DNA of 64,000 nucleotides from Aureliella helgolandensis (lineage in GTDB: Bacteria; Planctomycetota; Planctomycetia; Pirellulales; Pirellulaceae), in NCBI RefSeq assembly GCF_007752135.1, contig NZ_CP036298.1:6138859-6202858 (forward strand). Direction: 5' to 3'. Position 1 is the stretch's first letter, and every line of letters begins with the position of its first letter. Of the stretch, positions 11,401 through 18,797 are shown in pieces. The notes beneath the pieces are model-generated. The model saw nothing but the letters and a program-made list of their open reading frames with translations, had not been told where the DNA came from and did no database searches. The translations under genes and the position numbers were made by a program.

Positions 11401-13611
11401 ATCATGGCTCAGAATGGAGTCGCAAAGCTTTTCGATGGTCGCACCGGAGGCCTCCATTCCGTGTTGGTCTCATCCGGTAGTCCACCGGGGTTAAATGATC
11501 GAATTGAAGACTTCGACGGTGGTATGGTTGTCATGTTGAGTCCCAGCGGCGCTCGATTTGTGACCTGCGCGGGTGCTGAAGTGAAGATTTGGGATTCTGA
11601 AACGCGAGTTGAGCTAGCCACTCTAATTGGGCATCGCCCCGGCAATTTCGTGTCGCGCCTGGGGTGGAGCAACCTCGGAAATTTCTTCGCCACCGGAGCC
11701 ACGGATCAGACAATCGTCCTATGGGACGCACAGCAACTTCGGCAAATGCAAACCTTGCGAGGACTGCAAGATACGCCCGACACCGACCTGTTTGGGTTTA
11801 ATCATGATGACTCGCGCTTTATCGCAGCCGACTCGCAAAACCTAAAACTGTGGGATGTGGCAAGCGGACGCGAAGTGCTATCAATGGAGCGCGGCCCACA
11901 GACACCATCCGTATTTAGGAAATTTGTAGAGAGTGACTCTGCAGTAAAGCTTGGCTTGTCTGATGCCGCCCTGCGTTTTGAGCAACTAGCCAGGGGTGAA
12001 TCGCTGCGCAATGATCGTGACCTCATCGACCACTTCCGTCACGACACCCTACTGGGACTCGCCCGCTATCTCGTATTCAGTTCTCCAAGCGATAGTCCGC
12101 CTAGTAATCCGCCAGAAAGAGCGATAGCTTTAACCAATCAAGCGTTGAAACTGAAACCAACCGACGCCGAGTCTCTATTCCTACATGCACTGGCGCTCTA
12201 CCGAGCTGCCGATTTCACGGAGTCCCTGCGAGTGCTCAAGTTGGCGTCAGACTCCGGCTTGGCGGACGATTACGCACTGAAAATCCTGCGGTCATTATGC
12301 CTGAAGAATGCTGATTCAGCCGACGATGCGTCTGCCGCAGCTTCAGAGGCTTTCGAGGCGCTGAACTTGGCTGATGAAATTGACTTAGAGCATTGTAACC
12401 TTGTCTCTGAGTTTGCCCATGCTTTCATACCAAGCGAGCAGGCGCATGACGAACAATTGCGCATAGTTGTCAATACTTTGCAAGATGGACTCGACGAAGA
12501 CGCATCCACCACCTCCTTGCGCGAAGCCTTGTTGCTGGCCCCAAAGCATGCAAGAATCGAATTCAACGTGAGTGGTACAATCAAGCTGAAGTTCGGACCT
12601 CTTGAAATCCAAAGATCGCTGCAGATTATTGGCTCTGGATGCGAAAAAATTGCAATCAGTGGGTGCCATAAGACTCGGTTGCTAATCGTCGACGATGGAG
12701 ACCCAACTCTTTTGTCGGACGTCGCATTGTCAGGCATTCGCTTTACGGCAGGACACTCGCAGGCCAAGAGTGACTCCAGGATACTGGAATTTCACGATGG
12801 CCCGCGAGGGTCTATTTACTCGCATGAGTCGCTTTCGATCTCGGATTGCCAACTAGATGCAAATCACGTGTCCAGCGGCTGGGGAGGTGCAATTTACACC
12901 GATGAAGACTCAGTATTGAAAGTCATCCGCACGTCGTTCACAAACAATTCGGCAATGTCCGGTGGCGCCCTGTGTACGGCCCCTAACAGCAGTGTATCGA
13001 TCGACTCATGCACTTTTGCACACAACCTGCAAACGGCGCGCTTGTCAGGCGTTGGAAGCGCGATTGAGAATGGTGGGATGCTCAGAATTTTCAACTCTAC
13101 CTTTTCCCAGAATGGCGCTTTTCGCGGAGGCGCAGTCGACACCCCCACCCAGGGCAACCAAGTTGAAATTCGACATTGCACGTTTACGCAGAACAGAGGC
13201 GGAGCGATCAGTACCCATACCGATCCAGTTGCTCACCAACAGTTCCGAGCGGTTATTGCAAACTGTATTTTGTGGGGTAATACCAATGAAAAAGGGGAAC
13301 CATTAGATATTCTGGCGACTGATGGAGTTCAGGCCGACATCTCTCAGTCCATCGTCGGAGTCGTCCAGGGGGACACCATTGACGCGGTAGCCAACCTCAC
13401 CGATGTCGACCCCAGACTGGCTGCTCTGGCCGACAATGGCGGGCCCACCAAAACCCATGCCCTTCTCGAAGGCAGCCCCGCCATCGATGCTGGCAGCATA
13501 ACCGAGCTGAAATTCGACCAACGCGGCCCCCCCTACGCTCGCACCTTGCACTCCATCCCTGATATTGGCGCCTTCGAATTTGGCAACGATGCAATGGCTC
13601 GGGACAGATAG
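8434..13611 (+). CDS. Membrane Ser/Thr protein kinase with WD40 repeats and C-terminal CSLREA/beta-helix
   Basis: A 1725-residue protein. Residues 10-55 hold the acidic N-terminal segment common in planctomycete kinases. The kinase domain spans about 84-450: glycine loop GQGGMG near 93-98, ATP-binding Lys116 in VALKVLP, catalytic HRDIKPAN with Asp303, DFG Asp321, and APER. A long Ser/Thr/Pro-rich insert (about 190-275) lies between the hinge and the catalytic loop. One transmembrane helix is at about 461-489, followed by a helical linker. WD40-type repeats fill about 570-880 and 960-1180, a TPR-like pair lies near 1215-1270, and a CSLREA-type motif (SLREALLLAP) near 1360 opens a right-handed beta-helix ending in a PAIDAG signature. 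The kinase should be cytoplasmic and the rest exported. It lies 85 bp after the sigma gene. The beta-helix is the unusual part. Confidence 0.9.
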   Translation: MIEPSQDPESQDSQIDSLADEYLGLLRAGTAPPIADFAGQHPEVALALRAVLETLVALHQIVPQESGSTSSIYGENHQATFPKFDDYRLLSVAGQGGMGVVYEAIQVSLDRRVALKVLPHYLSRDLLAVERFRVEACAAAKLHHTNIVPVFEVGEQGKQSFYAMQFIDGESLDKVIRKLRNFRQYSAAGSPVIKHVRGMPQTSVDAMRCQTGLHSQEPASIVEHTTLAPPNEPAPVTDEADSGDTRPMHTAGLLDSATQLLDPSSTFASASDAKPFYRNVARLGRQVALALQHAHVHAVLHRDIKPANLMLDLTGNIWVTDFGLAKTETDELTRDGDVVGTLRYMAPERFSGTYDARSDIYSLGVTLYELIGLQPAFNSRDRLSLIETIKNGDTLPLRSLNRRIPYDLQTIVGKAMESQPARRYQSAQTMADDLQRFLDGQPIQARRVSNLERLWLWSHKNAALAASLAIVMCLLLFGAIGSTLAAIAQSHLALEMSLLATAKEAQSIEALKQRDIAFHNAYFADIRQAQQDWENGHTRRMLMTLQRYVPTGDHQDIRGWEWFYLLSLAHQDEATISDFEGTAPQIQWSRDGERIFSCGTDGTICVRNGQGKLLVSIAIPKVRQFALNYNDKQLATVSDDEVVRIWDTHSGELVQTIRLPQRQLVSVGWGKIPNLIVVAARPTVDVPGGEVILIDRITELVLQRHDSAAGIANWLHVHPQGDGLAVGGPGIGITIGFITQKDVIEIGASLFGHVNRVTCSAWHPDGRWIAVGVETRGVCVFEIDRNTPQPKLLFQTDDSATADAVAFSIDGKQLFVGNRSQRIDVYDLDSQQRTASFKGHLGSILSIAPHPSGTLLASSSADGTIKVWRTDAVVDAAEPVSVPQDCHGDSPDGSWKWQQLGNQVLITDAASGDELTRLSPFNGLNQDTCAPARVKLFPEVNRALFWPTPHEVGGPRRIWVCDTVNWKNTLDLGNVRFQAPWADLRGDFAIMAQNGVAKLFDGRTGGLHSVLVSSGSPPGLNDRIEDFDGGMVVMLSPSGARFVTCAGAEVKIWDSETRVELATLIGHRPGNFVSRLGWSNLGNFFATGATDQTIVLWDAQQLRQMQTLRGLQDTPDTDLFGFNHDDSRFIAADSQNLKLWDVASGREVLSMERGPQTPSVFRKFVESDSAVKLGLSDAALRFEQLARGESLRNDRDLIDHFRHDTLLGLARYLVFSSPSDSPPSNPPERAIALTNQALKLKPTDAESLFLHALALYRAADFTESLRVLKLASDSGLADDYALKILRSLCLKNADSADDASAAASEAFEALNLADEIDLEHCNLVSEFAHAFIPSEQAHDEQLRIVVNTLQDGLDEDASTTSLREALLLAPKHARIEFNVSGTIKLKFGPLEIQRSLQIIGSGCEKIAISGCHKTRLLIVDDGDPTLLSDVALSGIRFTAGHSQAKSDSRILEFHDGPRGSIYSHESLSISDCQLDANHVSSGWGGAIYTDEDSVLKVIRTSFTNNSAMSGGALCTAPNSSVSIDSCTFAHNLQTARLSGVGSAIENGGMLRIFNSTFSQNGAFRGGAVDTPTQGNQVEIRHCTFTQNRGGAISTHTDPVAHQQFRAVIANCILWGNTNEKGEPLDILATDGVQADISQSIVGVVQGDTIDAVANLTDVDPRLAALADNGGPTKTHALLEGSPAIDAGSITELKFDQRGPPYARTLHSIPDIGAFEFGNDAMARDR

Positions 13612-13717
13612 TTTGCAGCTAAGGACTCGCAAGAAAATATAGCTCCGCATTGGAATTTATCTGTGCTTGGATTTCTCCCAGCTTGGCAGGATGCCAGATG
13701 CAAATGTTGTTGAATAG

Positions 13718-14100
13718 ATTCGTGAAAAGTATACCGCATTGATCGGCGACCTCGATGAGCAAGGAAGCAGAAGATAGGCGGCAACCGAAGCTCGTTCCTT
13801 GATGCGAGGAGGGATCGCAGCTGTCGCCGAGGCGATAGGAATGTCGGATCGTACGATTCGCAACGCAATCGCCGAGTTGTCTGACAATCCGCCACTCGCT
13901 TCTGATCGCCAAAGGCGTCTAGGTGGAGCTCGCGTCAGTCGCGTGAAGAAACAACCAGAGCTCCTTGAATCACTTCTTTCCCTTGTTGAGAATGGCACTC
14001 GTGGCGATCCCATGTCGCCGCTTCGCTGGACCTGTAAGAGCACTCGCTCCCCGCTGAACTTAATCGCAAAGGTCACGCAATCAGCAGCACAAAAGTCGGT
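13718..14100 (+). pseudogene. ISAzo13-family transposase remnant (N-terminal part)
   Basis: Translation gives the helix-turn-helix segment and the GTRGDPMSPLRWTCKSTR block typical of ISAzo13 (Rhodopirellula-type) transposases. Three lesions are visible. An in-frame TAG sits where the family usually has Trp (..SRR-stop-AATEARSL). A frameshift near 14045 moves the matching sequence to another frame (AELNRKGHAISSTKVGELL). The catalytic DDE part is absent after about 14100. This is a dead fragment of an old insertion. Confidence 0.75.
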
Positions 14101-14109
14101 GAGTTGCTT

Positions 14110-14480
14110 TCGCTCGAAGATTCCCACTTTTCGAAACGCCACTCAAGCACCTTGCTGCACATTCGTCAGGCCATGCCGGAACGCCTGGTAGTCGAAGTTG
14201 ATTGATCTCCGCCAGAATGTCGACGATCTGCTCCTGAGACAATGACACCGACGCAGGCTTAGCGGCGTCGGACGTGATTAGTGGTGCGAGCAGTTTCAGC
14301 AGGTCCGCTTGCCTGGCTTGCCCTGAGCGTTCGTCGTCCGACCTCCGGCGCCAAAATCAACTTGCATCTCCGCTCCGGGATCAATTTCCATCCTGCGAAA
14401 CGGTAGCGGAGTCGTCTGGCCAAGTTGAATAACGTAGCGATAGACTGACCAGTACTTGCCCGCGTACCACCGCCGCCTGT
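14110..14480 (-). pseudogene. IS21 IstA-type transposase fragment with adjoining unknown coding-like fragment
   Basis: On the minus strand around 14325-14475 one frame reads VYRYVIQLGQTTPLPFRRME followed by IDPGAEMQVDFGAG. This is the PLPFRRME...PGEEAQVDFG block that precedes the catalytic domain in IS21 IstA proteins. The frame closes soon after. A different minus frame at about 14115-14335 gives a coding-like stretch (SLSQEQIVDILAEINQLRLP) that I cannot assign. No element ends are recognisable. Confidence 0.6.
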
Positions 14481-14716
14481 GAGAAGTTCCGGCATCTTCC
14501 TAGCCGACGCACCAACCGCTCGCTCACAATGCTCGTCAGTCACCTGAAGGTCGTGCGTCTCCGCAATGCGGCTCGAACGTACCGTCCATGCGCTAATGAG
14601 TAAGCGCACACCATAGCCAGTCGGCCTGCGTGGTTGTTTGGTTGTCGAGTTCGCTGTAGGGCACGGCTGGTTGCTTGTGACCGTTTGGTGGACTCTGCAA
14701 CTGAGGAACGATAGTT

Positions 14717-15015
14717 ATGGCGCGAAGTCGAGGGTCAAAGAAGTTTGCTGTGTGGCGGAAGCGGTTGGCGAAGTTTGGCAGGTACGGTTTGGCAGGAACG
14801 GCCTTCTGCAAACGGGAGGGCATTGCTCAACGCTATTCTAATACTGGTCGCGTTGAATTCGGAACAGGCGACTCATGCAGAACTCGAAGGCCCCGGCATC
14901 CATGGGCGGCAAGCGTTGCCTATCGAGAGCACCATCGAAGTCTTCATTGGCGCAGACGTCAAGGTGCGTCTGCCAGGAACGGACCGAGAGCTGATCAAGT
15001 TCGTTTGGCATGGCC
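14717..15015 (+). pseudogene. IS66-type accessory TnpA-like remnant
   Basis: The frame from ATG 14717 begins MARSRGSKKFAVWRKRLAKF and continues GLAGTAFCKREG. This resembles the N-terminal helix-turn-helix of IS66 accessory proteins (WRxRLxxF..SGLxVxxFCxREG). The C-terminal hallmark (VKVRLPGTDRELIKFVW) appears about 200 bp later in another frame, so the gene carries a frameshift and probably an internal deletion. No intact tnpB or tnpC follows. With the two preceding fragments it marks an old insertion hotspot. Confidence 0.55.
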
Positions 15016-15114
15016 TACAATTCGAAGCCATCACGAACGGTCGGCCTTCAGCGTTCGAGCGAATCGATTTCGGTAAGGACTGGGCGGCGGAGCGATGCTG
15101 CATAGCACCACCGT

Positions 15115-15735
15115 TCAGCGCTCCGTTGCACCTTTTCCGGCAAAAATCTTATCACGAAATTTGGCAATTCGAGACCTTCGCGTTTCTGCCTTTTTTGCTG
15201 AATTGAGATTGATCACGTAACTTTTCTGCCTGCCGGGCGTCAGGATACGAAACGCTTCTGCAAGCGCCGGGTCAGCTTCAAGTGCCTCGACAAGCTCAGC
15301 CGGTAGCTCCAGTGTTCTTTTTTCTTTCGGTGGCTTGATGCCAGCCTCCGCATACCCTTTCGCCTCGTCCAAATAGGAATGGATTGTCGGCCTCATCAAC
15401 TGCACTTGAGCATTGTTCGTAAACCGAATCATGTCAGGGTGCCGGGTATTGGGGCCTTGCTTTTCCAGGACTTGCTCCAAGTCCTTCATTAATGCGGCGT
15501 TAAAAAAACTTATGCGGAAGTCGCTGCGCAAGGCTCCGAGAATCACGATATTGCGACCAGAATGCATGTAGCACGGATGTGCCCATTTAACAGCCTCAAC
15601 CAGCCCGGATTCAAGACAAATCCGCCGAAGCTCATTGAGACCTTGGCTCCACTGTCGCGTCGAACAATCCGAGGTGGCGAATCGCTTGCAGCGTCCACAC
15701 CCTTTCTCAAAGTACGTCTCGATGTCAGTAATCAT
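15115..15735 (-). CDS. YdeI/OmpD-associated family protein
   Basis: A 206-residue protein with the DUF1801-like N-terminal domain (about 10-120: CRRICLESGLVEAVKWAHPCY, then ALRSDFRISFFNAALMKD) and the short C-terminal OmdA-type helical segment (about 140-200: PAELVEALEADPALAEAFRILTPGRQKSYV). This is the usual architecture of bacterial YdeI-like proteins, probably cytoplasmic, whose biochemical role is not established. It is the last gene of the ArsR operon and starts 4 nt after the DoxX-like stop. The length is normal for the family and no lesion is seen. Confidence 0.85.
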   Translation of the reverse strand: MITDIETYFEKGCGRCKRFATSDCSTRQWSQGLNELRRICLESGLVEAVKWAHPCYMHSGRNIVILGALRSDFRISFFNAALMKDLEQVLEKQGPNTRHPDMIRFTNNAQVQLMRPTIHSYLDEAKGYAEAGIKPPKEKRTLELPAELVEALEADPALAEAFRILTPGRQKSYVINLNSAKKAETRRSRIAKFRDKIFAGKGATER

Positions 15736-15739
15736 TGCT

Positions 15740-16105
15740 TCACCCCACCAATACTAAACGACCATAGGCGATGAATCCGCAAACCACGGCGACCATGATC
15801 CAGTAGATCATTGGACCGAATGTCGAGTCACCGGAGAAGTAATGAAGGACAATGAATATCAGCATTTCTGCAGCGATGCAAATCGCCGCAGCCGGAGCCA
15901 AGAAATCCAAAGGCATGTAGAACAGCGGGACGACCAAAGCAATACTCCCAAGGATTTCGAAGCCTCCCATCGCTTGCCACAATCCGTTCGGAATTGCCTT
16001 GAGCGAGGGCATCGTCTTTTCAACTGAATTCGAAAACTTCCAAACTGCCCCCATCAGCGTGTGGAGCGCCAAAAGGATTTGAAGGGTCCACAGAAGAATG
16101 TTCAT
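15740..16105 (-). CDS. DoxX-like small membrane protein
   Basis: A 121-residue protein from ATG 16105, with four predicted membrane helices (starting near residues 3, 45, 70 and 97) and the DoxX-family pattern of a first helix followed by a short W/K/F segment (ALHTLMGAVWKFSNS). I chose ATG 16105 over the longer upstream frame because it overlaps the SRPBCC stop codon as ATGA, the usual sign of translational coupling. DoxX-like proteins of this type often occur with ArsR and SRPBCC genes. The function is not known; a role in membrane redox or stress physiology is only a guess. Confidence 0.85.
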   Translation of the reverse strand: MNILLWTLQILLALHTLMGAVWKFSNSVEKTMPSLKAIPNGLWQAMGGFEILGSIALVVPLFYMPLDFLAPAAAICIAAEMLIFIVLHYFSGDSTFGPMIYWIMVAVVCGFIAYGRLVLVG

Positions 16106-16542
16106 CTTGCTTGCCTCTTGTCGACTGCTACTATTTCGGCGAGCTTGCTGAGCATTGCTGACCATCCTTGCCTTGCTCCCCGGAGAGCTTGCTTGCCAAA
16201 CGGTTTTGCAACATTGAATCCAGAATGCTCGAATAACAATCGCGTGCCGTCCCCTTCCGGTTCAAGTTTGAAGCTGACCTGCGTTCCAACAAGTGCTCCC
16301 CCTTCCCACGAAAATACGAGTAGATTCGGTTCATCGCACTTAAGAACTTCACATTGCACGCTCAATCCCCCAAATCCAACCTCGGGTTTGGGTGGCACTT
16401 CAAATGTGAATCGATGTCCGACCCGAGGCTTGAAATCATTGGGGTACAACCACTCGCTCAGTGCAGCACTGCTGGCGAGTGATTTCCAAACCGCTTCTGG
16501 CGGCTTTGGAAACACCATCTCACGATGGATGGTTTCGCTCAC
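16102..16542 (-). CDS. SRPBCC (AHSA1-like) domain protein
   Basis: A 146-residue START-like hydrophobic-pocket protein. It begins VSETIHREMVFPKPPEAVWKSL (the usual first beta strand and helix) and contains the FSWEGGALVGTQVSFKLEPEG strands and the C-terminal GWSAMLSKLAEIV helix. The start is GTG 16542, overlapping the ArsR stop (GTGA), with AAGGAG a few bases upstream. A longer frame to 16620 lies inside arsR and is rejected. The protein probably binds a small hydrophobic ligand. ArsR-SRPBCC pairs are common and are often autoregulated. Confidence 0.88.
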   Translation of the reverse strand: MSETIHREMVFPKPPEAVWKSLASSAALSEWLYPNDFKPRVGHRFTFEVPPKPEVGFGGLSVQCEVLKCDEPNLLVFSWEGGALVGTQVSFKLEPEGDGTRLLFEHSGFNVAKPFGKQALRGARQGWSAMLSKLAEIVAVDKRQAR

Positions 16543-16865
16543 TTTCCGTCTCCTTTCATTACATGCTCTTGGAGTCTCTGAAGATGCTTGTCCCAGAACT
16601 GTTCGTAGTGCGCAATCCAATCCCGCACCGGGGCTAGCTGCTCAGGTACTAAACGGTAGCGGCGTTCTCGGCCGTGTCTTTGCTCCGCAACAAGTCCAGC
16701 GTTTAAGAGCACGCGCAGATGCTGCGAAACCGCAGGCCGACTCATCTCGAACAGTTCGGCAATCGCGTTCACTGGGCGCTCGGCCTCAATGAGGACGTCC
16801 AGCATCTGGCGGCGCGCCGGATGGCTGATGGCGGCAAAAACATCGGTTTCAGTCGTCGTAGTCAT
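16539..16865 (-). CDS. ArsR-family winged-helix repressor
   Basis: A 108-residue DNA-binding protein. The order is FAAISHPARRQMLDVL (helix 1 and 2), VNAIAELFEMSRPAVSQHLRVL (recognition helix-turn-helix, about 32-53), and wing LVAEQRHGRERRYRL. No ArsR-type metal-binding CxC motif is present, so it is probably not a metal sensor. It heads the four-gene operon and overlaps the next gene by 4 nt. An inverted repeat 14 bp upstream of its start is a good candidate for its own operator. Confidence 0.9.
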   Translation of the reverse strand: MTTTTETDVFAAISHPARRQMLDVLIEAERPVNAIAELFEMSRPAVSQHLRVLLNAGLVAEQRHGRERRYRLVPEQLAPVRDWIAHYEQFWDKHLQRLQEHVMKGDGK

Positions 16866-16878
16866 GCCTTTAATATAC

Positions 16879-16894
16879 GTAAGAATTCACTTAC
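16879..16894. promoter_or_regulatory. Candidate ArsR operator (inverted repeat)
   Basis: GTAAG-AATTCA-CTTAC is a perfect 5-bp inverted repeat with a 6-bp spacer containing GAATTC, 14 bp upstream of the arsR start. It lies where the promoter of the leftward operon should be. Binding by the adjacent regulator is inferred from position only. Confidence 0.45.
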
Positions 16895-17019
16895 CGGTCA
16901 AGGGCGATCCTACAATTACGAGAGTGAAAACCATCTTTCCCGGATGAGGCTCTATTGCTGGTAGAGGCAATTGTTCTGCACGATTTGGTAACTCGTGGCC
17001 TGGGCAATTCATTGCAGCC

Positions 17020-17679
17020 AAGGCATTCATTTGCCTCGCGTACAACGAAGACTATTCAGCATCAGGAGGTGAAGCGTTGATTCGGGCCGAACTTTCGGGA
17101 GAGGTGATTCGCTTGGCACATTTGCTTCTGGAACTGCTTCCCGATTCGGAAGGAATGGGTTTGCTCGCATTGCTACTGCTCCTCAAATCACAACGCTCGG
17201 CTCGCATGTCGGATCGGGCGATTGTATTGTATTGAAGGATCAGGACCGTTCGCGTTGTGACAGTGAACTAGTCGACGAAGGCAAGCAGCTTGCCGAGCAG
17301 TCGCTCGCATCGCGTCGTTACAATGCCTACAGGATTCAGGCGGTGATCACGGCAGCAGACTCAGAAACTCAACACTTGCCCATACCGATTGTTTCCCAAT
17401 CATGGCTCTGTACGACATCCTGCTGCGGGCGGACGCATCGCCGATCGCCGAACTGAGCAGTGCGAAGGTGGTTGCGATGCGAGATGGCCCCGAGGCCGGT
17501 ATGGCGATCGTTGAAAAGATCGTGTCACGCGATGAGCTATGGAACTATCTCGATCGTATCATGCTGCGTCTCACATGTGTCGTCGAAATATGGCCGCTTT
17601 TAGAAACGGATGCTTCCGGCGAAGAGTCCGTGCCGGTTCCGGTGCAAGAACCTGAAGCGTTCGGTGAAAAGATTTAGGC
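17020..17679 (+). pseudogene. Decayed ECF42-like sigma factor gene
   Basis: Pieces of the C-terminal half of an ECF sigma factor of the TPR-bearing (ECF42/DUF6596) type are readable in order but in different frames. They are YNEDYSASGGEALIRAEL, LLALLLLLKSQRSARMSD, LKDQDRSRCDSELVDEG with SLASRRYNAYRIQA, and ALYDILLRADASPIAELSSAK with MRDGPEAGMAIVEKI. Stops and frameshifts separate them (for example the in-frame TGA near 17234), and the sigma region 2 and 4 domains are missing. Genes of this family commonly sit near YCII, DUF899, DoxX and SRPBCC genes, which matches the neighbourhood. Confidence 0.75.
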
Positions 17680-17691
17680 GGAGGTAGATCG

Positions 17692-18012
17692 ATGAGCCAT
17701 TGCTGCGAGTCCGCCAGCAAAGATAAGTCTAAGCCACTGACACACAAAGTGCGAGGGTTCCTAGCATGGCTTCTTCCGAGCGTCGTGCTGGTGATGATGA
17801 CGAAGTGCCCAGCTTGCCTGGCAGCCTACGTGGCCCTTTGGACCGGACTGGGACCATCGCTTTCGGCGGCAACCAATTTGCGCAGGGCAATGATCCTGCT
17901 AGGCGCCCTTTCGTTGCTGTTCTTGTCTGTGAAACCACTGAGTCGTAAGACAGCTAGCTGCAACCGGTTTACCAACTTCAGAAAGGAGCAAAACAAATGC
18001 AAAACCCAATAG
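17692..18012 (+). CDS. Small membrane protein with CPAC motif
   Basis: A 106-residue protein with two to three membrane helices (about 24-40, 44-60 and 66-82) and a conserved-looking MTKCPACLAAYVALWTGLG segment at the start of the second helix. An N-terminal CC pair (MSHCCES) may also be redox- or metal-related. A good Shine-Dalgarno (GGAGG) precedes the ATG. It overlaps the following DUF899 remnant by 16 bp. Similar short CPxC membrane proteins resemble parts of MerC-like proteins, but I cannot assign a function. It seems to be the only intact gene between two decayed ones. Confidence 0.65.
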   Translation: MSHCCESASKDKSKPLTHKVRGFLAWLLPSVVLVMMTKCPACLAAYVALWTGLGPSLSAATNLRRAMILLGALSLLFLSVKPLSRKTASCNRFTNFRKEQNKCKTQ

Positions 18013-18505
18013 TCAGTCGAGGCCAATGGAATACGGCGCGTGCAGAATTGCTTGAAAAGGAAAAGAAGCATACACACGCTGGCGACGCGTTAGCCGCGGC
18101 GTGGCGACGACTGCCGATGACACCAATGGAGCCGGTAACAGTCGTGGGGCCGAAGGGACCGATTGCGTTGCAGGAAGTGTTCGAGAGCCGGAAAATTCTG
18201 CTCGTCTATCACTTCATGTGGAAACTTGGCACGCCGCACCACAAGCAATGTGAAGGATGCACGTTTAGTCAGGTCGCAATGAACGACGCCGTGCGTTCCT
18301 ATCTCGGCGAGCGCGATGTGACCTACGCCGTCTTCTGCAGCGGGCGCTCGAAGAGCTCATCGCGTAACGAGATTTCATGGGCTGGACCGCGCCGTGGTAC
18401 TCGACTGCTGACTCTGACGAAGCACTGAAAACTCGCGATGGTGGTGATCTCCGCTGTTATCGGCAGGCCGACGAGCAGGTGTTCCAGACGTACGAAACCA
18501 AGTGA
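17997..18505 (+). pseudogene. DUF899-family (thioredoxin-like) gene, frameshifted
   Basis: The first 115 residues match the DUF899 pattern: IVSRGQWNTARAELLEKEK, DALAAAWRRLPM, ILLVYHFMWK and CEGCTFSQVAMNDAV. Near 18341 the family sequence shifts frame (ALEELIA-stop-RDFMGWTAPWYS), and in that frame TAA at 18365 replaces the expected Tyr codon. The matching frame then runs to TGA at 18503-18505, well short of the usual 220-250 residues. A truncated 143-residue product from the first frame is possible but probably non-functional. Confidence 0.8.
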
Positions 18506-18529
18506 CGGGGGATTGAAGCCATGCTGCCG

Positions 18530-18655
18530 TTGTTTGTTAGTTTACCTTTGGCGGCGAACCGCAGGGGACGTTGTGGCTGGAGGACGGACGCCAGGTGCCG
18601 CTGTTCATGCCTGTTCTGGAAGATTCATATGAGTCTGATCTTGGGCTGTGAAGTG
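18530..18655 (+). pseudogene. Unidentified coding remnant
   Basis: One plus frame reads FGGEPQGTLWLEDGRQVPLF then MPVLEDSYESDLGL and a TGA. It has the look of real coding sequence, but no start codon and no family that I recognise. Probably another decayed fragment at the end of the DUF899 remnant. The 140 bp after it show nothing further. Confidence 0.3.
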
Positions 18656-18797
18656 GAGAAGCAAGGCGTTGCACACGAAACCCCGGAGCCGAGCGGTGTG
18701 ACAGTTGAGAATCGTTCGCCGCAGCACGTTGATCGTCCCTTTCCCACTTTTGAACTGGCAGGGCAAGGTGTGATCTAATTAAACGGACTGCTATTAG

